Shown: positions 38,036-49,200, numbered from the stretch's first letter. The stretch: DNA of 64,000 nucleotides from an uncultured Christensenella sp. (GCA_910585595.1 CAJUET010000005.1:1-64000); one strand, 5' to 3'. Notes: generated from the letters alone by a model not told the origin. Translations and numbers: made by a program.

Positions 38036-38944
38036 ATGATTGTTTGCGTCGGAGAAATTCTTGCCGATCTGATTGCGAAAGAAACGGAAGAGGGGATCGT
38101 CTATTCCCGTCATGCGGGCGGGGCGCCCTTCAACGTTGCCTGCGGCGTAAAAAAATTGGGTGGAAACGCGGAATTTTACGGGAGCGTCGGGAACGATCTC
38201 ATCGGAAAATATCTTAAAGAGTTTGCTTCGCGACGGGGACTCGGGGCGCATATCCGGAGCATTCCCGACAGAAACACGACGCTTGCCTTCGTCGATCTCG
38301 ACGAAAGCGGGGACAGAAGTTTCTGCTTTTACCGCAAGAATACCGCCGATTACCGCTTTGACGAAAGCGCGATCGGAGAAATCGTGGAAAAGGCAGATAT
38401 CGTGCATCTCGGCTCTCTTGCGCTCGGCGAAGAGGAAGGGCGCGCTTTCTATGACCGGCTTATCGCGGCGGCAAAGCGCGCGGGAAAGCGTGTAAGTTTT
38501 GACGCGAATTACCGCGAGGATATTTTTCCGGATCGGAACGAAGCGTTGAAAATTTACGGAAAATATCTTGCGGCGGCGGATATACTCAAACTTTCCGAAG
38601 AGGAACTGTATCTCTTTTCCGGAGAGCGAGGAGAGGAACCCGCCGCGCGGGAGCTGTCGAAGGGAAAAATGCTCTTCGTCACGCTCGGCAAAAGGGGCAG
38701 TATTTTCTCCGAAAACGGCGGCAGCGTTATCAAAGTTTGCGCGCCCGATCTAAAACCCGTGGATACGACGGGTGCGGGGGACGCATACTATGCGGGCGTA
38801 TTATATACGCTCGATACGGAAGGGATCGGATCGGTTGTCAACGCCGTGAAACGCGGGTGCGTGTGCGGAACACTGACGACGCAGAAAAAAGGCGCGATCG
38901 AGGCGTTCCCCGATCTTACGGCGATCGCGGAATATCTCGGATAA
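38036..38944 (+). CDS. PfkB-family fructokinase
   Basis: A 302-residue ribokinase-family sugar kinase. The N-terminal GGAPFNVACGVKKLG and C-terminal DTTGAGDAYYAG signatures are intact, with the catalytic Asp in GAGD. It phosphorylates fructose made by the GH32 enzymes or taken up by the importer. Ribosome site GAGGAGG, ten bases after the permease stop; same operon. Confidence 0.9.
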   Translation: MIVCVGEILADLIAKETEEGIVYSRHAGGAPFNVACGVKKLGGNAEFYGSVGNDLIGKYLKEFASRRGLGAHIRSIPDRNTTLAFVDLDESGDRSFCFYRKNTADYRFDESAIGEIVEKADIVHLGSLALGEEEGRAFYDRLIAAAKRAGKRVSFDANYREDIFPDRNEALKIYGKYLAAADILKLSEEELYLFSGERGEEPAARELSKGKMLFVTLGKRGSIFSENGGSVIKVCAPDLKPVDTTGAGDAYYAGVLYTLDTEGIGSVVNAVKRGCVCGTLTTQKKGAIEAFPDLTAIAEYLG

Positions 38945-38954
38945 GGGAGGCAGT

Positions 38955-41363
38955 ATGAAAGGGAAAAAATTATGGGCGGTATTTGCGGCCGTTGCAGCGG
39001 CGGGCTGCCTTTGCGGCGCGCTTGCGCTCACGGGTTGCGAAAAAAACTACGACGGCGATCTTTGTCTGAGCCTTTCGTTCGACGAAGGGACTGGCAAATA
39101 TGCAAAGGATTCTTCGGGCAATCTCAAAGACGCGAAGATTTCCTATATCTATAACGACGCGGAATATATCGCTCCGCGCGATCCCGAATGGCGGGAAAAA
39201 GGCGTCAAGGGCGGAAGTTTGCTCTTTGACGGCTATACGAGCGGGATTTCTTATTCGGGAGAGGAGTATACCGTTTCGGGCAAAAAGATCACAATCAGCG
39301 CATACGTCGCGCCCCGCATGTTCGAGTGGGACGATCCGAACGCAAAACGTAACGGCACGGAACAGCTCACGCCCATTCTGTCGCAGTCCTATCATACGGA
39401 TTCGACGGGAGAGGGGATTCTTCTCGGCTATTGGCGGTACGGCGAACTGAGTTTTCAGTTCGGCGCAAACGGTTCTTGGTATAAACTTTGGAGCGGCGAA
39501 AAACGGCTTGAAAAGTATGAATGGAATCACGTTGCCGGCGTGTTCGACGGCGAAAACGGCTATGCGGCGCTCTATCTGAACGGCGAGCGGGTCGCCTATA
39601 CCGAGTTGGATCGGGGAATCAGATTGAGTAAACCTGCTGAGGAGGATCTCTGTATCGGGTGCGTGAGCGCGACCGAGAGGTTGCACCATGTGAGCGGACT
39701 CATGGACGAAGTAAAAATTTATGAGAACGCTCTGCCCGAAGAGTATATTCAGAAAACTTTTCGGAAAAACGGACTACCCGAGATTGAGTTTGAAGATATT
39801 TGGATGATGAATATCCTTACGGACGATCCGTATAAGACGCAGTTTCACGGCGGTCCCTATCAAATGTGGACGAACGAAACGCACGCGCCCGTGTACTATA
39901 ACGGCGTGTACCATATTTTCCATCAGTTTAATATGGCGGGACCGTTCTTCCGCGTGAACCAGATCGGCTGGGGACATTTTACGAGTACGGATATGGTCAA
40001 CTGGACGCCCCGCAAAGAGGTGATCATGCCCATGCCGGACAGCGTCTGTCCCGACGGCGTTTGGTCGGGTGCGGCGATCAACGACGTCAATAACGTTCCC
40101 GTTCTCTTCTTTACGGCGGGAAACGAGAGCTTCCGTGAAGACGGGCTGATCTCCAATCAAAATATCGGTTATGCCTACCCGAAGGATCTGACCGATCCTT
40201 ACCTTACCGAGTGGGTCGTGGGCGATCAACTTGCGATCGCGCAGAAAGAGGGCGCGGGGCAGGCGGGCGAATTCCGCGACGCGCACGTGTGGCGGGAGGA
40301 CGGCGTCTATTACATGACCGTCTGTTCTTCGAAAAACGGGCAGGGATGCGTTCTGCTCTATGAGTCCGATACGGTCGAAGTGGATTACAACGCGGGCGAC
40401 GTCGACATGAACTGGGTCTATCGCGGCGTTCTCTATCAGCTCGCGTCCTCCGACTGGAACGCAGACTACGGGACCTCGTGGGAACTTCCCGTTATGCTCC
40501 CAGTGGCGAATGCGGATAAGAGCATCAAAAAACACATTCTCATCATCTCTCCCGCACCCGCTTCCACGGCGGACAACAACATCTATTATTTCTTAGGCAC
40601 GTTTGATAAGATCACGGGCAGATTCATTCCCGATCCCGATTACGCGCATGCTCCGAAGCGGTTCGACTATGGACCGAACGTGTTTACGGGACCGAGCGCC
40701 ATGCTTGACGAAAAAGGGGATATGTATTTATTCAGCATCAGTCAGGATTACCGCAGCGAGGCGGAAGTCAGGCTTGCGGGTTGGGCGTGCAGCATGAGCC
40801 TTGTGAGAAAGGTGACCCTGTCTGACGACGGGAAACTCGCTCACGTCGACGCGGTTTCCGCAGTGAAGGAAAAATACGTGACGACGCTCGTAGAGAAGGA
40901 GAACCTGTCCCTCGAAGAGGCGAACACTGAACTTTCCGCAGTCAACCGCGATATGCTCTATCTGAGCGTGACCTTTACTGGAATCACCGAAAAGACGAAG
41001 AGCGTCGCCGTTCGCGTCAAGTCGAATTCGGACGGAAGCGACTATACCGATTTCACCTATGACTGTAAGGCAAGAAAGATCGCCAGCGTGACGGTCGATC
41101 AGGGCGTGCAGGGCAAAGGCGAATCGAACGACATGGGCGACGCGGTTTTCGACATTGAAAACGGCACTCTTACAATAGAAATTTATATCGACCGTTCGCT
41201 CATCGAAACGTTCTTCGACGCGTGGCTTGCGATTTCGATGCGTTCGTACGCCGCTCCTTCGTCGACGAAGATCGTCGTTTCGGCAGAGCAGGAAGAGGAC
41301 GCGGCGGGAGAAGTCCGCATTGCAAAACTGAAAGCGGGATCGGTCAGATCGATTTATCAATAA
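38955..41363 (+). CDS. GH32-related lipoprotein with LamG-type domain and altered nucleophile motif
   Basis: An 802-residue surface lipoprotein (lipobox LTGC, Cys near 28). Residues about 35-265 are a LamG/concanavalin-type domain. From about 300 on it is a GH32 five-blade propeller and C-terminal beta-sandwich (IDRSLIETFFD). Where GH32 enzymes have WMNDPNG it has WTNETHAP (near 305), so the nucleophile Asp is Glu; RDP is RDA near 440 and ECP is WELP near 509. It may be a binding protein or an enzyme of new specificity. Confidence 0.8.
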   Translation: MKGKKLWAVFAAVAAAGCLCGALALTGCEKNYDGDLCLSLSFDEGTGKYAKDSSGNLKDAKISYIYNDAEYIAPRDPEWREKGVKGGSLLFDGYTSGISYSGEEYTVSGKKITISAYVAPRMFEWDDPNAKRNGTEQLTPILSQSYHTDSTGEGILLGYWRYGELSFQFGANGSWYKLWSGEKRLEKYEWNHVAGVFDGENGYAALYLNGERVAYTELDRGIRLSKPAEEDLCIGCVSATERLHHVSGLMDEVKIYENALPEEYIQKTFRKNGLPEIEFEDIWMMNILTDDPYKTQFHGGPYQMWTNETHAPVYYNGVYHIFHQFNMAGPFFRVNQIGWGHFTSTDMVNWTPRKEVIMPMPDSVCPDGVWSGAAINDVNNVPVLFFTAGNESFREDGLISNQNIGYAYPKDLTDPYLTEWVVGDQLAIAQKEGAGQAGEFRDAHVWREDGVYYMTVCSSKNGQGCVLLYESDTVEVDYNAGDVDMNWVYRGVLYQLASSDWNADYGTSWELPVMLPVANADKSIKKHILIISPAPASTADNNIYYFLGTFDKITGRFIPDPDYAHAPKRFDYGPNVFTGPSAMLDEKGDMYLFSISQDYRSEAEVRLAGWACSMSLVRKVTLSDDGKLAHVDAVSAVKEKYVTTLVEKENLSLEEANTELSAVNRDMLYLSVTFTGITEKTKSVAVRVKSNSDGSDYTDFTYDCKARKIASVTVDQGVQGKGESNDMGDAVFDIENGTLTIEIYIDRSLIETFFDAWLAISMRSYAAPSSTKIVVSAEQEEDAAGEVRIAKLKAGSVRSIYQ

Positions 41364-41384
41364 AGAAAGCGAGGCTTGAACAAT

Positions 41385-42893
41385 ATGAAGAGAACGGAGA
41401 GAGCGGAAGCGTTGTCCTATACGCTATCCCTTGCAAACGAATACGTGCGGGAACATGCGCCGCTTTCGGATAAAAGCAAGCGCCCCTCTTATCATCTGAC
41501 GCCGGAGATCGGTTGGATGAATGATCCGAACGGGTTCTGTTCGTTCGGCGGGAAATATCATTTATTCTGGCAATACAACCCGTTTGAACCCAAATGGAAC
41601 TCCATGTATTGGGGGCATGCGGCGACAAAGGATTTCGTCAAATGGGAATATCTTCCCGTCGCACTTGCGCCCGATAAGCCTTATGATTGGGGTTACGGAT
41701 GTTTCAGCGGTTCGGCGAGGGCGGAGGACGGCAAACTGTATCTCCTGTATACGGGTGTCGACGAAGACGCCGTGCAGCAGCAGTGCCTCGCGTTTTCAAG
41801 CGACGGCGTGCATTTTAAGAAGTACGAACGGAATCCCGTGATCCCCTCCTCGAAACTGCCTGAGGTTTATCCGATCAAAGAATTCCGCGATCCCTTTCTC
41901 TTTCGCCGCGGCGACAGATATTACGCGCTGATCGGGACCAAGACGGAACTTTGCGGAAATATTCTTTTATACCGCTCGAAGGACATGAAGCGTTGGAAAT
42001 ACGTCGGCGCGTTGTTCGGGGGCGACGAGGGCGGACTTAACAAAGGGGTTTACGAATGTCCCGCGTTGTTTGAAGCGGACGGAAAGGACGTTTTGATGTA
42101 CAGCGCCCAGTTTCTTCCGTCGGACGGCAATCGGTTCGTCAATATTCATTCCAGCGTCTATCTGGTCGGGAAACTCGATCTTACGAGCGGTAAATTCAAT
42201 GCGGACTATATGGGCGAAACGGACGGCGGCTTCGATTTTTATGCGCCGCAGACGGTAACGGCGGCAGACGGACGTACGGTCATGACGGCTTGGATGCAGA
42301 TGTGGGACAGAGATTATGTGACCGAGTCCGACGGGTTTGTCGGTTCGATGATCCTGCCGCGCGAACTCGTCTTAAAGGACGGAAAACTGTATCAGTATCC
42401 CGTGCGCGAAATCGAAAACTACCGCAGAGAGGAACGGCGCGTTCCAGATCTCGTTCTCGACGAAGAAGAAAAAGAGATTTCCGCACTGCGCGGAACGCAG
42501 AAAGAAATACAGTTCAAGCTCGATACGGGAACGGCGGAACGGGCGGGGATCCGGGTTTTTTCGGGCAAAGATTGCGCTCTCTCGGTTTATTATGACAGAA
42601 AGGCGGGAACCGTGACACTCGATCGCGGCACGTGCGGAAAACTCATCCGCGGCGCTTTTCCCGAAACGAATTTCGCGACGAGAAGCGTTCGGATCGCGTC
42701 CGACGGTAACGGCGTTCTCTCCTTCCGGCTCTTTCTCGACCGCACGGGAGCGGAAGTGTTTTTGAACGATGGAGCGGCGACGATAACGGCAAACGTCTAT
42801 CCTGACAGGGAAGCCGAGAACGCGTCGTTTTTCGCAGAAGGCGGGTCGGCGCGGTTTTTCGGCGTCGTCGGTTATGAGATCGAAGTAAAATAA
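41385..42893 (+). CDS. scrB: Intracellular GH32 sucrose/fructan hydrolase
   Basis: A 502-residue enzyme without signal peptide. All three GH32 acid motifs are there: WMNDPNG with nucleophile Asp near residue 46, FRDP near 169, and YECP with the acid/base Glu near 223. The C-terminal beta-sandwich is complete. It splits sucrose(-6-phosphate) or short fructans in the cytoplasm. The ATG at 41385 is taken as start; a TTG at 41376 is possible. It lies 21 bases after the lipoprotein gene. The symbol is by family only. Confidence 0.9.
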   Translation: MKRTERAEALSYTLSLANEYVREHAPLSDKSKRPSYHLTPEIGWMNDPNGFCSFGGKYHLFWQYNPFEPKWNSMYWGHAATKDFVKWEYLPVALAPDKPYDWGYGCFSGSARAEDGKLYLLYTGVDEDAVQQQCLAFSSDGVHFKKYERNPVIPSSKLPEVYPIKEFRDPFLFRRGDRYYALIGTKTELCGNILLYRSKDMKRWKYVGALFGGDEGGLNKGVYECPALFEADGKDVLMYSAQFLPSDGNRFVNIHSSVYLVGKLDLTSGKFNADYMGETDGGFDFYAPQTVTAADGRTVMTAWMQMWDRDYVTESDGFVGSMILPRELVLKDGKLYQYPVREIENYRREERRVPDLVLDEEEKEISALRGTQKEIQFKLDTGTAERAGIRVFSGKDCALSVYYDRKAGTVTLDRGTCGKLIRGAFPETNFATRSVRIASDGNGVLSFRLFLDRTGAEVFLNDGAATITANVYPDREAENASFFAEGGSARFFGVVGYEIEVK

Positions 42894-42909
42894 GGGAAAC
42901 GGGGAAAAT

Positions 42910-45144
42910 ATGAAAAAATTCAATAAGGCAATCGCGGTTTTATCGGTTTTGTCGTTGGCGACCCTCGGAGCGGGCGTTTTCGCCGCTTGCGGAGAGGAGG
43001 AGTATGTTTCGGACGACATCGTAAACGGTTCGTTTGAGTACGATCAGGACGGCAACGGCATTCCGGGATGGATACGCGAAGATATGGCGTTTCAACCGCT
43101 CGGAGTCACGGAGGATCAGGCGGCCGAACTCGAAGCGGTGGGAAACTGCTATTTCAACGGAAAAAAAGCGATCATTACCAACAAGGGAACGTTGACCTCT
43201 CTGCCCTTTAAGATTTCGGGAACGGGGAAGATCGCGTTTAAGCTGGGAGCGGCAAAGAATCCCGATAAGGTCTATATCGAGTTTTTGGATCATGTCAGCG
43301 ACGCGCCGCTCTCCTTTTTCTATGACGGAAAGGCGGCGGTTAAGGCGACGAATACCGATTTCGACGGAGCGTTCATCACCGCGCAGATGATCCGTCACAC
43401 GGCGGACCTTTCGGCGCATATGGGCAAGACGGTCGTTATCCGCATTACCGATAACGATGCGGGTAAAAACGAGAACTCTTATCCGTATGCGAATCTCGAC
43501 GATTTCAGATTGCTGAAAGACGAGGCGGAAGTTAAAAAATACGCAGACGAACGTAGCACTTTGCTTGCGAAATACGCCGCGCCGCCTTTCGAGGACGATA
43601 CGCCCGACGCGTTCACGATCAAGAACGGGGATTTTGAAGAGGGACTCGATCAGTGGAAGATCACAGGCGAAGCGTTCCGCCCTGCGGGGATCGCAAATGC
43701 CGACGCGACGTATTGGGAAGGCAGATATTTCTACGCGCACGGCGAAAAATTCTTCCGCGGCGACCTCAACGAAAGCAAGACGGGTTCCATGCGTTCGACG
43801 ACCTTTACCTTAAAGGAGGGCGCGCCCTATATTTCGATGATGCTCGGTGCGGGAAAAGGTATGAACGCTTACGTCGAAGTCCGTCTTGCGGAAGATACGG
43901 AAGATGAAAAGAAAGATGGTGTGGTGGCGAGGATCCGCAACAATGCGTTTTCCGATCCCGTGCGCGCTTTGACGCTTGTCAGAACATATACGAAACTCGA
44001 CGAAAAATACGAGGGTAAAAAACTCTATCTCAACGTCGTGGACAACGCATCGGAGGGATTCGGATTTATCAATCTCGACGATATTCGCTGTTCGCTGACG
44101 GAGGAAGAGGTGACCGCGCTCATCACCGAACAGTTCCGTTCGTTAGACGACGCGCCTACGCCTTCGGGCGCTTATGCGGACGATCTTAAAAATCTCAGAA
44201 ATTGGTACTTGAATTGCGAATACCCCGCTCCCGCGAATTTTATCCGTCTTGATAAGAGGGCGGAGGATCGAGTTTTGCTTGCGTCCGAACTGACTTCTCC
44301 CGTCAATCTCAAAGAACTTATTTCGTCGGGTACGGATGGGGCGAAGGCGACCTTGGCGGGCAATCCCATTCCCGTGAAGATCACCGAAGTAAAAAAAGAC
44401 AACGTTACGCTCTCGGGCGTTGATTACACGAACATGGACCTCGGGCGCGGAGTCTATACCGTAAAATACGCCACAGATGCGGACGAAAGCGTCGCTCTCA
44501 ATCAAAACGTTACGGCGGCGGTGTCGATTATTGTTTCGGATAATCTCAGTCAGGTCTATAACGGCGGATTCGAGACGGGCGACATGACGGGGTGGACGGC
44601 TTTGACGGAAGGATTCAATCTTGACGGCTGTCTCAGTGCGGACGCCAGCTATTGGGGAGAAAAAATTCCATACAACCGGTCGGGAACGTATCATCTCAAC
44701 GGATGGAATACGGGGATCGACGAGGTGAATACTTGGGGCGTGAAATCTACGAACTTTATCCTCGGCGGGAGCGGCTGGATCACGGTGAAGATGGGTGGAA
44801 GAACGGCGGCGGTCAAAGTGTTCAAAAAAGACGGCACGCAGATCGGGCTGTATCGCTCGAATCACTTTAACGACAACGGTTTCCCCGACGTGACGAAAGG
44901 CTCGTGGGCGGATATGCGCACCTATGCGATCGATCTGCACGAATATCTGGGCGAGACGTTGTACCTCGAACTGTGGGATGCGGAAGAGGGCGGAACATGG
45001 GGGCATGCATTTTTCGACGAAATCGTGACTTATTACGAGGTCGCGCCCGATTGGGAGAATCGGGAGGATACGGTTGTGAACAGTCTATCGCTGGGTATAG
45101 CGAAGTTGCCCTGGCGTAAATGCGAAAATTCTTATTCGGCATAA
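42910..45144 (+). CDS. Surface lipoprotein with three carbohydrate-binding-like modules
   Basis: A 744-residue lipoprotein (lipobox FAAC, Cys near 27). Three beta-rich modules each open with an NGxFExG motif: near residue 39 (NGSFEYDQDG), 238 (NGDFEEGLDQW) and 551 (NGGFETGDMTGW). The third ends in DEIVTYYEVAPDW. The same module type occurs twice in the lipoprotein at 49638. These resemble galactose-binding-like or CBM folds; fructan binding is inferred from the locus. It has no catalytic domain. Confidence 0.8.
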   Translation: MKKFNKAIAVLSVLSLATLGAGVFAACGEEEYVSDDIVNGSFEYDQDGNGIPGWIREDMAFQPLGVTEDQAAELEAVGNCYFNGKKAIITNKGTLTSLPFKISGTGKIAFKLGAAKNPDKVYIEFLDHVSDAPLSFFYDGKAAVKATNTDFDGAFITAQMIRHTADLSAHMGKTVVIRITDNDAGKNENSYPYANLDDFRLLKDEAEVKKYADERSTLLAKYAAPPFEDDTPDAFTIKNGDFEEGLDQWKITGEAFRPAGIANADATYWEGRYFYAHGEKFFRGDLNESKTGSMRSTTFTLKEGAPYISMMLGAGKGMNAYVEVRLAEDTEDEKKDGVVARIRNNAFSDPVRALTLVRTYTKLDEKYEGKKLYLNVVDNASEGFGFINLDDIRCSLTEEEVTALITEQFRSLDDAPTPSGAYADDLKNLRNWYLNCEYPAPANFIRLDKRAEDRVLLASELTSPVNLKELISSGTDGAKATLAGNPIPVKITEVKKDNVTLSGVDYTNMDLGRGVYTVKYATDADESVALNQNVTAAVSIIVSDNLSQVYNGGFETGDMTGWTALTEGFNLDGCLSADASYWGEKIPYNRSGTYHLNGWNTGIDEVNTWGVKSTNFILGGSGWITVKMGGRTAAVKVFKKDGTQIGLYRSNHFNDNGFPDVTKGSWADMRTYAIDLHEYLGETLYLELWDAEEGGTWGHAFFDEIVTYYEVAPDWENREDTVVNSLSLGIAKLPWRKCENSYSA

Positions 45145-45151
45145 AATTGTA

Positions 45152-45180
45152 TTTACTTTTCCCGTTCGATTTGATACAAT
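45152..45180 (+). promoter_or_regulatory. lacI promoter
   Basis: TTTACT (45152-45157) and TACAAT (45175-45180) with a 17-base spacer, 25 bases before the regulator gene. Confidence 0.7.
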
Positions 45181-45205
45181 TGAAAAAATAAGAAGGGAGA
45201 GAAAT

Positions 45206-46168
45206 ATGGCGAATATGAAGGACGTCGCGCGGCTTGCGGGCGTGGGAATGGGGACTGTATCGAGAGTTCTGAACGAGAGCGGGTATGTGTCCGCAAGCGT
45301 CAGAAAGCGGGTGCGATCCGCAATGGAACAGTTGAACTATACGCCCAACTGCACGGCGCAGACGCTCAAAGGCGGAAAAAATAAGATAATAGGGCTGTTC
45401 GTGCCTACCGTAAGTCATCCGTTTTTCAGCGCGATCGCGGGGGAAATCGAAACCTGTCTTGACCGAAGAGGATATAAACTTCTGCTCGTCTGTTCACAGA
45501 ACAGCGCGGAGAAGGAGAGCGGAGTAATCCGTCTTATTGCGAGTGGAAGAGTGGACGGCGCGATCTTCATCACGCACTACCGTCATAACGATATTCTGCC
45601 CGATTATCCGATCGTGACGCTCGACCGCCATCTCGGGGAGAACGTTCCTTGCGTCACGAGCGATAATTTTGAAAGTTCCCGCCGTGCGACGGAGTATCTC
45701 TTAAAGAGAAGCGGCGGCAAGATTGGCTATCTCGGCGGCAAACCGAAAGTCGATTCCGAAGTGGGGGAGCGCCTCAACGGATATTGCGCGGCGATGCACG
45801 CGAACGGCAGAGAGGAGCGGATCCTCTTCGAGGAAATCGCGCACGGCGAGGAGGCGAACCTTGCGGAAAAGTTTTTCGATCGCTATCCCAATGCGGAGGG
45901 CGCGCTCGTTTCGGGCGATATGCTGGCGTTGGCGCTGTACCGCGAGGCGGAAAAACGGGGCGGAAAAGTTCCCGAAGATTTTAAGATCGTATCCTATGAC
46001 GGCGTTCTCGACAGTTGGGTAAAAAGCCCGAAATTCACTTTTATCCGTCAGGATATTCCGAATTTGTCGGAAGCGATCGTCGATCAGCTCGTCAGAAAGA
46101 TCGAAGGACGGCACGTTCAGGAAAAAATTATCGTTCCGTCGCTCTTTGAAGAGGGCGAAACGACTTAA
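45206..46168 (+). CDS. LacI-family regulator of the fructan locus
   Basis: A 320-residue repressor. The helix-turn-helix (MKDVARLAGVGMGTVSRVLN) and hinge region (LNYTPNCTAQTLKGG) lead into a periplasmic-binding-like sensor domain. The identical operators at 34665 and 46212 are its likely targets, so it should control the importer operon and the extracellular GH32. The effector is probably a fructose compound. It has its own weak promoter and an AGGGAGAG ribosome site. Confidence 0.92.
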   Translation: MANMKDVARLAGVGMGTVSRVLNESGYVSASVRKRVRSAMEQLNYTPNCTAQTLKGGKNKIIGLFVPTVSHPFFSAIAGEIETCLDRRGYKLLLVCSQNSAEKESGVIRLIASGRVDGAIFITHYRHNDILPDYPIVTLDRHLGENVPCVTSDNFESSRRATEYLLKRSGGKIGYLGGKPKVDSEVGERLNGYCAAMHANGREERILFEEIAHGEEANLAEKFFDRYPNAEGALVSGDMLALALYREAEKRGGKVPEDFKIVSYDGVLDSWVKSPKFTFIRQDIPNLSEAIVDQLVRKIEGRHVQEKIIVPSLFEEGETT

Positions 46169-46171
46169 TCG

Positions 46172-46196
46172 GATCTGTCACGGAATCGGACAGATC
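46172..46196 (+). terminator. Hairpin after lacI
   Basis: GATCTGTC (46172-46179) pairs with GACAGATC (46189-46196). It lacks a T-run, so it may only partly stop read-through into the GH32 gene. Confidence 0.4.
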
Positions 46197-46211
46197 AGAT
46201 GCGCGACTGTA

Positions 46212-46225
46212 TGGAAACGATTCCA
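46212..46225 (+). promoter_or_regulatory. LacI-type operator, copy 2
   Basis: TGGAAACGATTCCA, identical to 34665-34678, 54 bases before the start of the extracellular GH32. I cannot place a clear promoter beside it. Confidence 0.8.
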
Positions 46226-46279
46226 TTTAACGGTAACTACGGTACGGAATGATGCCGTTTGACGGCGAGGGAGGAAAAT

Positions 46280-49200
46280 ATGAGAGCAAGAGGAAAATGG
46301 TTGACCGGTTTGCTGGCGGCGTTGGTGTTTATGCTGTTTGCGGCGATCGGTTTTACCGTGAAAGTTCATGCATCCGCCGCAGAGAGCGATGGGGTGGTTT
46401 CGTTCGACTGGACGGGAAGAACGCTCGGCGCGGACGAAACGTTTGCGTTTGCGGCAGACGCCGAATTTTCGACGGCGGAAACGGCGGGACTTGCGTTCGG
46501 AAAAACGGAGAACGGATCGTATTCGTTCGTCGTGGACAGAGCGGAGAACCGCGTCAGACTCGTGAAGAGCGGAGAAACGCAGGAAGTGCTGAAAGAGGAA
46601 CCGTTTGTCGGTCCCGCAAATATGAGTGCGGACGAAGAGGCGATTGTCAAAGAAAAGACGAAATCGCTCTCTTCCGTTTCTCTTCAAGTCGTGCTTTATA
46701 AAGAGGGGGAAACGGCATTCCTTTCTTTCTATGCGGACGGGATCGAGCGCTTTGTATTTACGGACGGCAGCGCTCCTGCCGCAAAACTCGAAGCAGACGT
46801 TACGCTCGGAGCCTATGAAGGGGGCGAACTCGGTTACTTTACGGAGGGCGGCGCGGCTGCGTTTCAGAACGCGACCGTGAGCAAAAACGAAATTTCGCTC
46901 TATTCCGAACTCTACCGCAACCGTTTCCACTATTCGCAAAATTCGCATTGGAACAACGATCCGAACGGCATGGTATATTACGGCGGATATTATCACCTGT
47001 ATTATCAGCATTATCCGTTCGGCGAAACCTGGGGCGATATGTATTGGGGGCATGCGCGCAGTACCGATTTGGTGCATTGGGAAAATCTTCCGATCGCGCT
47101 CGTACCCGACAGGGCGAACGGGGAGATCGGATATATGTGGTCGGGTTCCGCTCTCGTCTATCATAAGGGCGAAAGCGCAAAGATCGACGGTTGGTTTGCG
47201 GAAGCGGCGGATGCGAAAGCAGACGGCGAAGCGGTGGGGCTTCTCGGTTATTACACCCGTCATCAGGAGAACGGCGGAAACAAGAACACAGGAATTATGA
47301 TCAGCCGCAACGGCGGCCTCACCTGGGAGAAAAAGGCGCTCGTTCCCTGCACCGTAAGCCGCGACGCAGGCGGAAATCCCGTGACGGACGGAAGCTGGCG
47401 CGATCCGAAAGTGTTCGATATTTCCTCTGTTGCAGGCGATTACAAGTGGGGCATGGCGCTCACCGATATGGAGGATCAATATCTCTTCTTTCTTAAATCC
47501 AAGGATCTTGTCAGCTGGGAAGACGCGGGATTTTTGAGAGTTTATTGCAAACCGGAATGCCCCGACGTGTTTCCGCTTACGGCGGACGATGGGCGGACGC
47601 ATTTTGCCGTTACGCTATCTTCCCGCTATTATTTTGTGTGCGACTTTGGATTCGAAGACGGAAAACTGACTGTTAAAGACCCCGATACGGGCGCGCGGAT
47701 CGATGCGCTCGAATCCACGGATAAACGGCTTTGTAAAATGGAATACGGACCCGACTCCTATGCGGCGCAGACTTTCTATATCGAAGAGGGGAAATATGCG
47801 GACAAAGCTGTGGGACTGAGCTGGTTTTCTGGAATGCCCAACGCGGCGGGTTCGGTAGACAGCGGTTCGTTCCGCACGGCGCGCAGGGGTTGGAACGGAA
47901 GCGGCTTTACGATTCCCGTCATTTACGGGCTGAAAAAGAATGCGGATTTCGGTTATACGCTCACAGAAACGCCTGTCGTCAAAGACGATACGGCATTTGA
48001 AAAGACGGAAGTCGAAGATTACGCGGCTTTGAAGAGTCACTGTCTGGAAATCGAAGCGACGGTTGTTAATCCCGCGCTCGAACCCGTTTCCATCCGCGTG
48101 AACGTAAGCGCGGACGGAAAGCACTATACCGAAATCGGCTGGAATAAACGCGATGGCTATTTCGTGGACCGCTCGCATACCGAAACGGCGGGCGTGGCGT
48201 TCCCAGAAGGGACTCTTCGTTTTGCCTCGCGGCAGGGCAAACAGGATACGACGCTGAACTTTTATATACTTGTGGATAACGGCGGCGTAGAAGTGTTCGC
48301 AAAAGATTTCACCGTGCCGTTCTATCTGTTAACGCTTGCTTCTCCTTATTCGACGGGGATCGAAGTTATCGTTTCCCCCAATGCGCAAAAGGAGATCTCC
48401 GTCAGAGAAATTTCCGATCCTCGCCGTTCGGACGGAGAGGAGGAAACATATCTCAATGTTTCGGCGACGGAATTGGAACTTGACGATACGCTTGCGGTAA
48501 AAGCGGATGTCCTCGCCTATGCGGGCGGTCAGTCTTTGACCTGGCGCGTAAAAGAGGGGGATTGCGTCACCGTCGAAAAGACTGCCGAAGGAGCGTCGGT
48601 CAGAGCAGTCAAGGCGGGCAACGCCGTCGTCGAAGTGTCGTCCGGAAACATGACGCGCACGATCCGCGCATCGGTTGCGGCAAAGCCTTCGGGGAACGAC
48701 GATCTTACTTTTACGCCTTCCGGCGTTGTGTCGGGCGAATGGCATTATACGGCATCGGGACTGACGGGCACAAATTTGGGCGGAGACGGATTTTTGCTCT
48801 CCGAAGAGCGCGGGAGCGATTTCTACTATTCCGCTTCTTTCGATCTCGGTACGGGTGCCGCTGCGGCGGTCGTGTTCCGCGCAACCGAGGAAAACGGGAA
48901 ACTTGCTCACTACCTGATCGCAAATTACGATAGACCTGGAAAGATCGTCAAACTTTGGTCGGAGAACGGCGAACTCGGCAGAGCGGGCGTCGGAGAGGTG
49001 GATGAAAGCAACCTCAATATCGCCGTAAAAGCCAAAGGTACGGATATCCGGATATATCTCAACGGCGCGCAGGTGATCCGCGCCGAACTGAAAAACAACG
49101 ATCCCCTCGAAGGCAGATTCGGGTTGAACGCCTGCGCGACGCGCGCTTCCTTCCGCTCCGTCGAAAAGACGGATCTCAATCTCGAATACACGGGCGAGGG

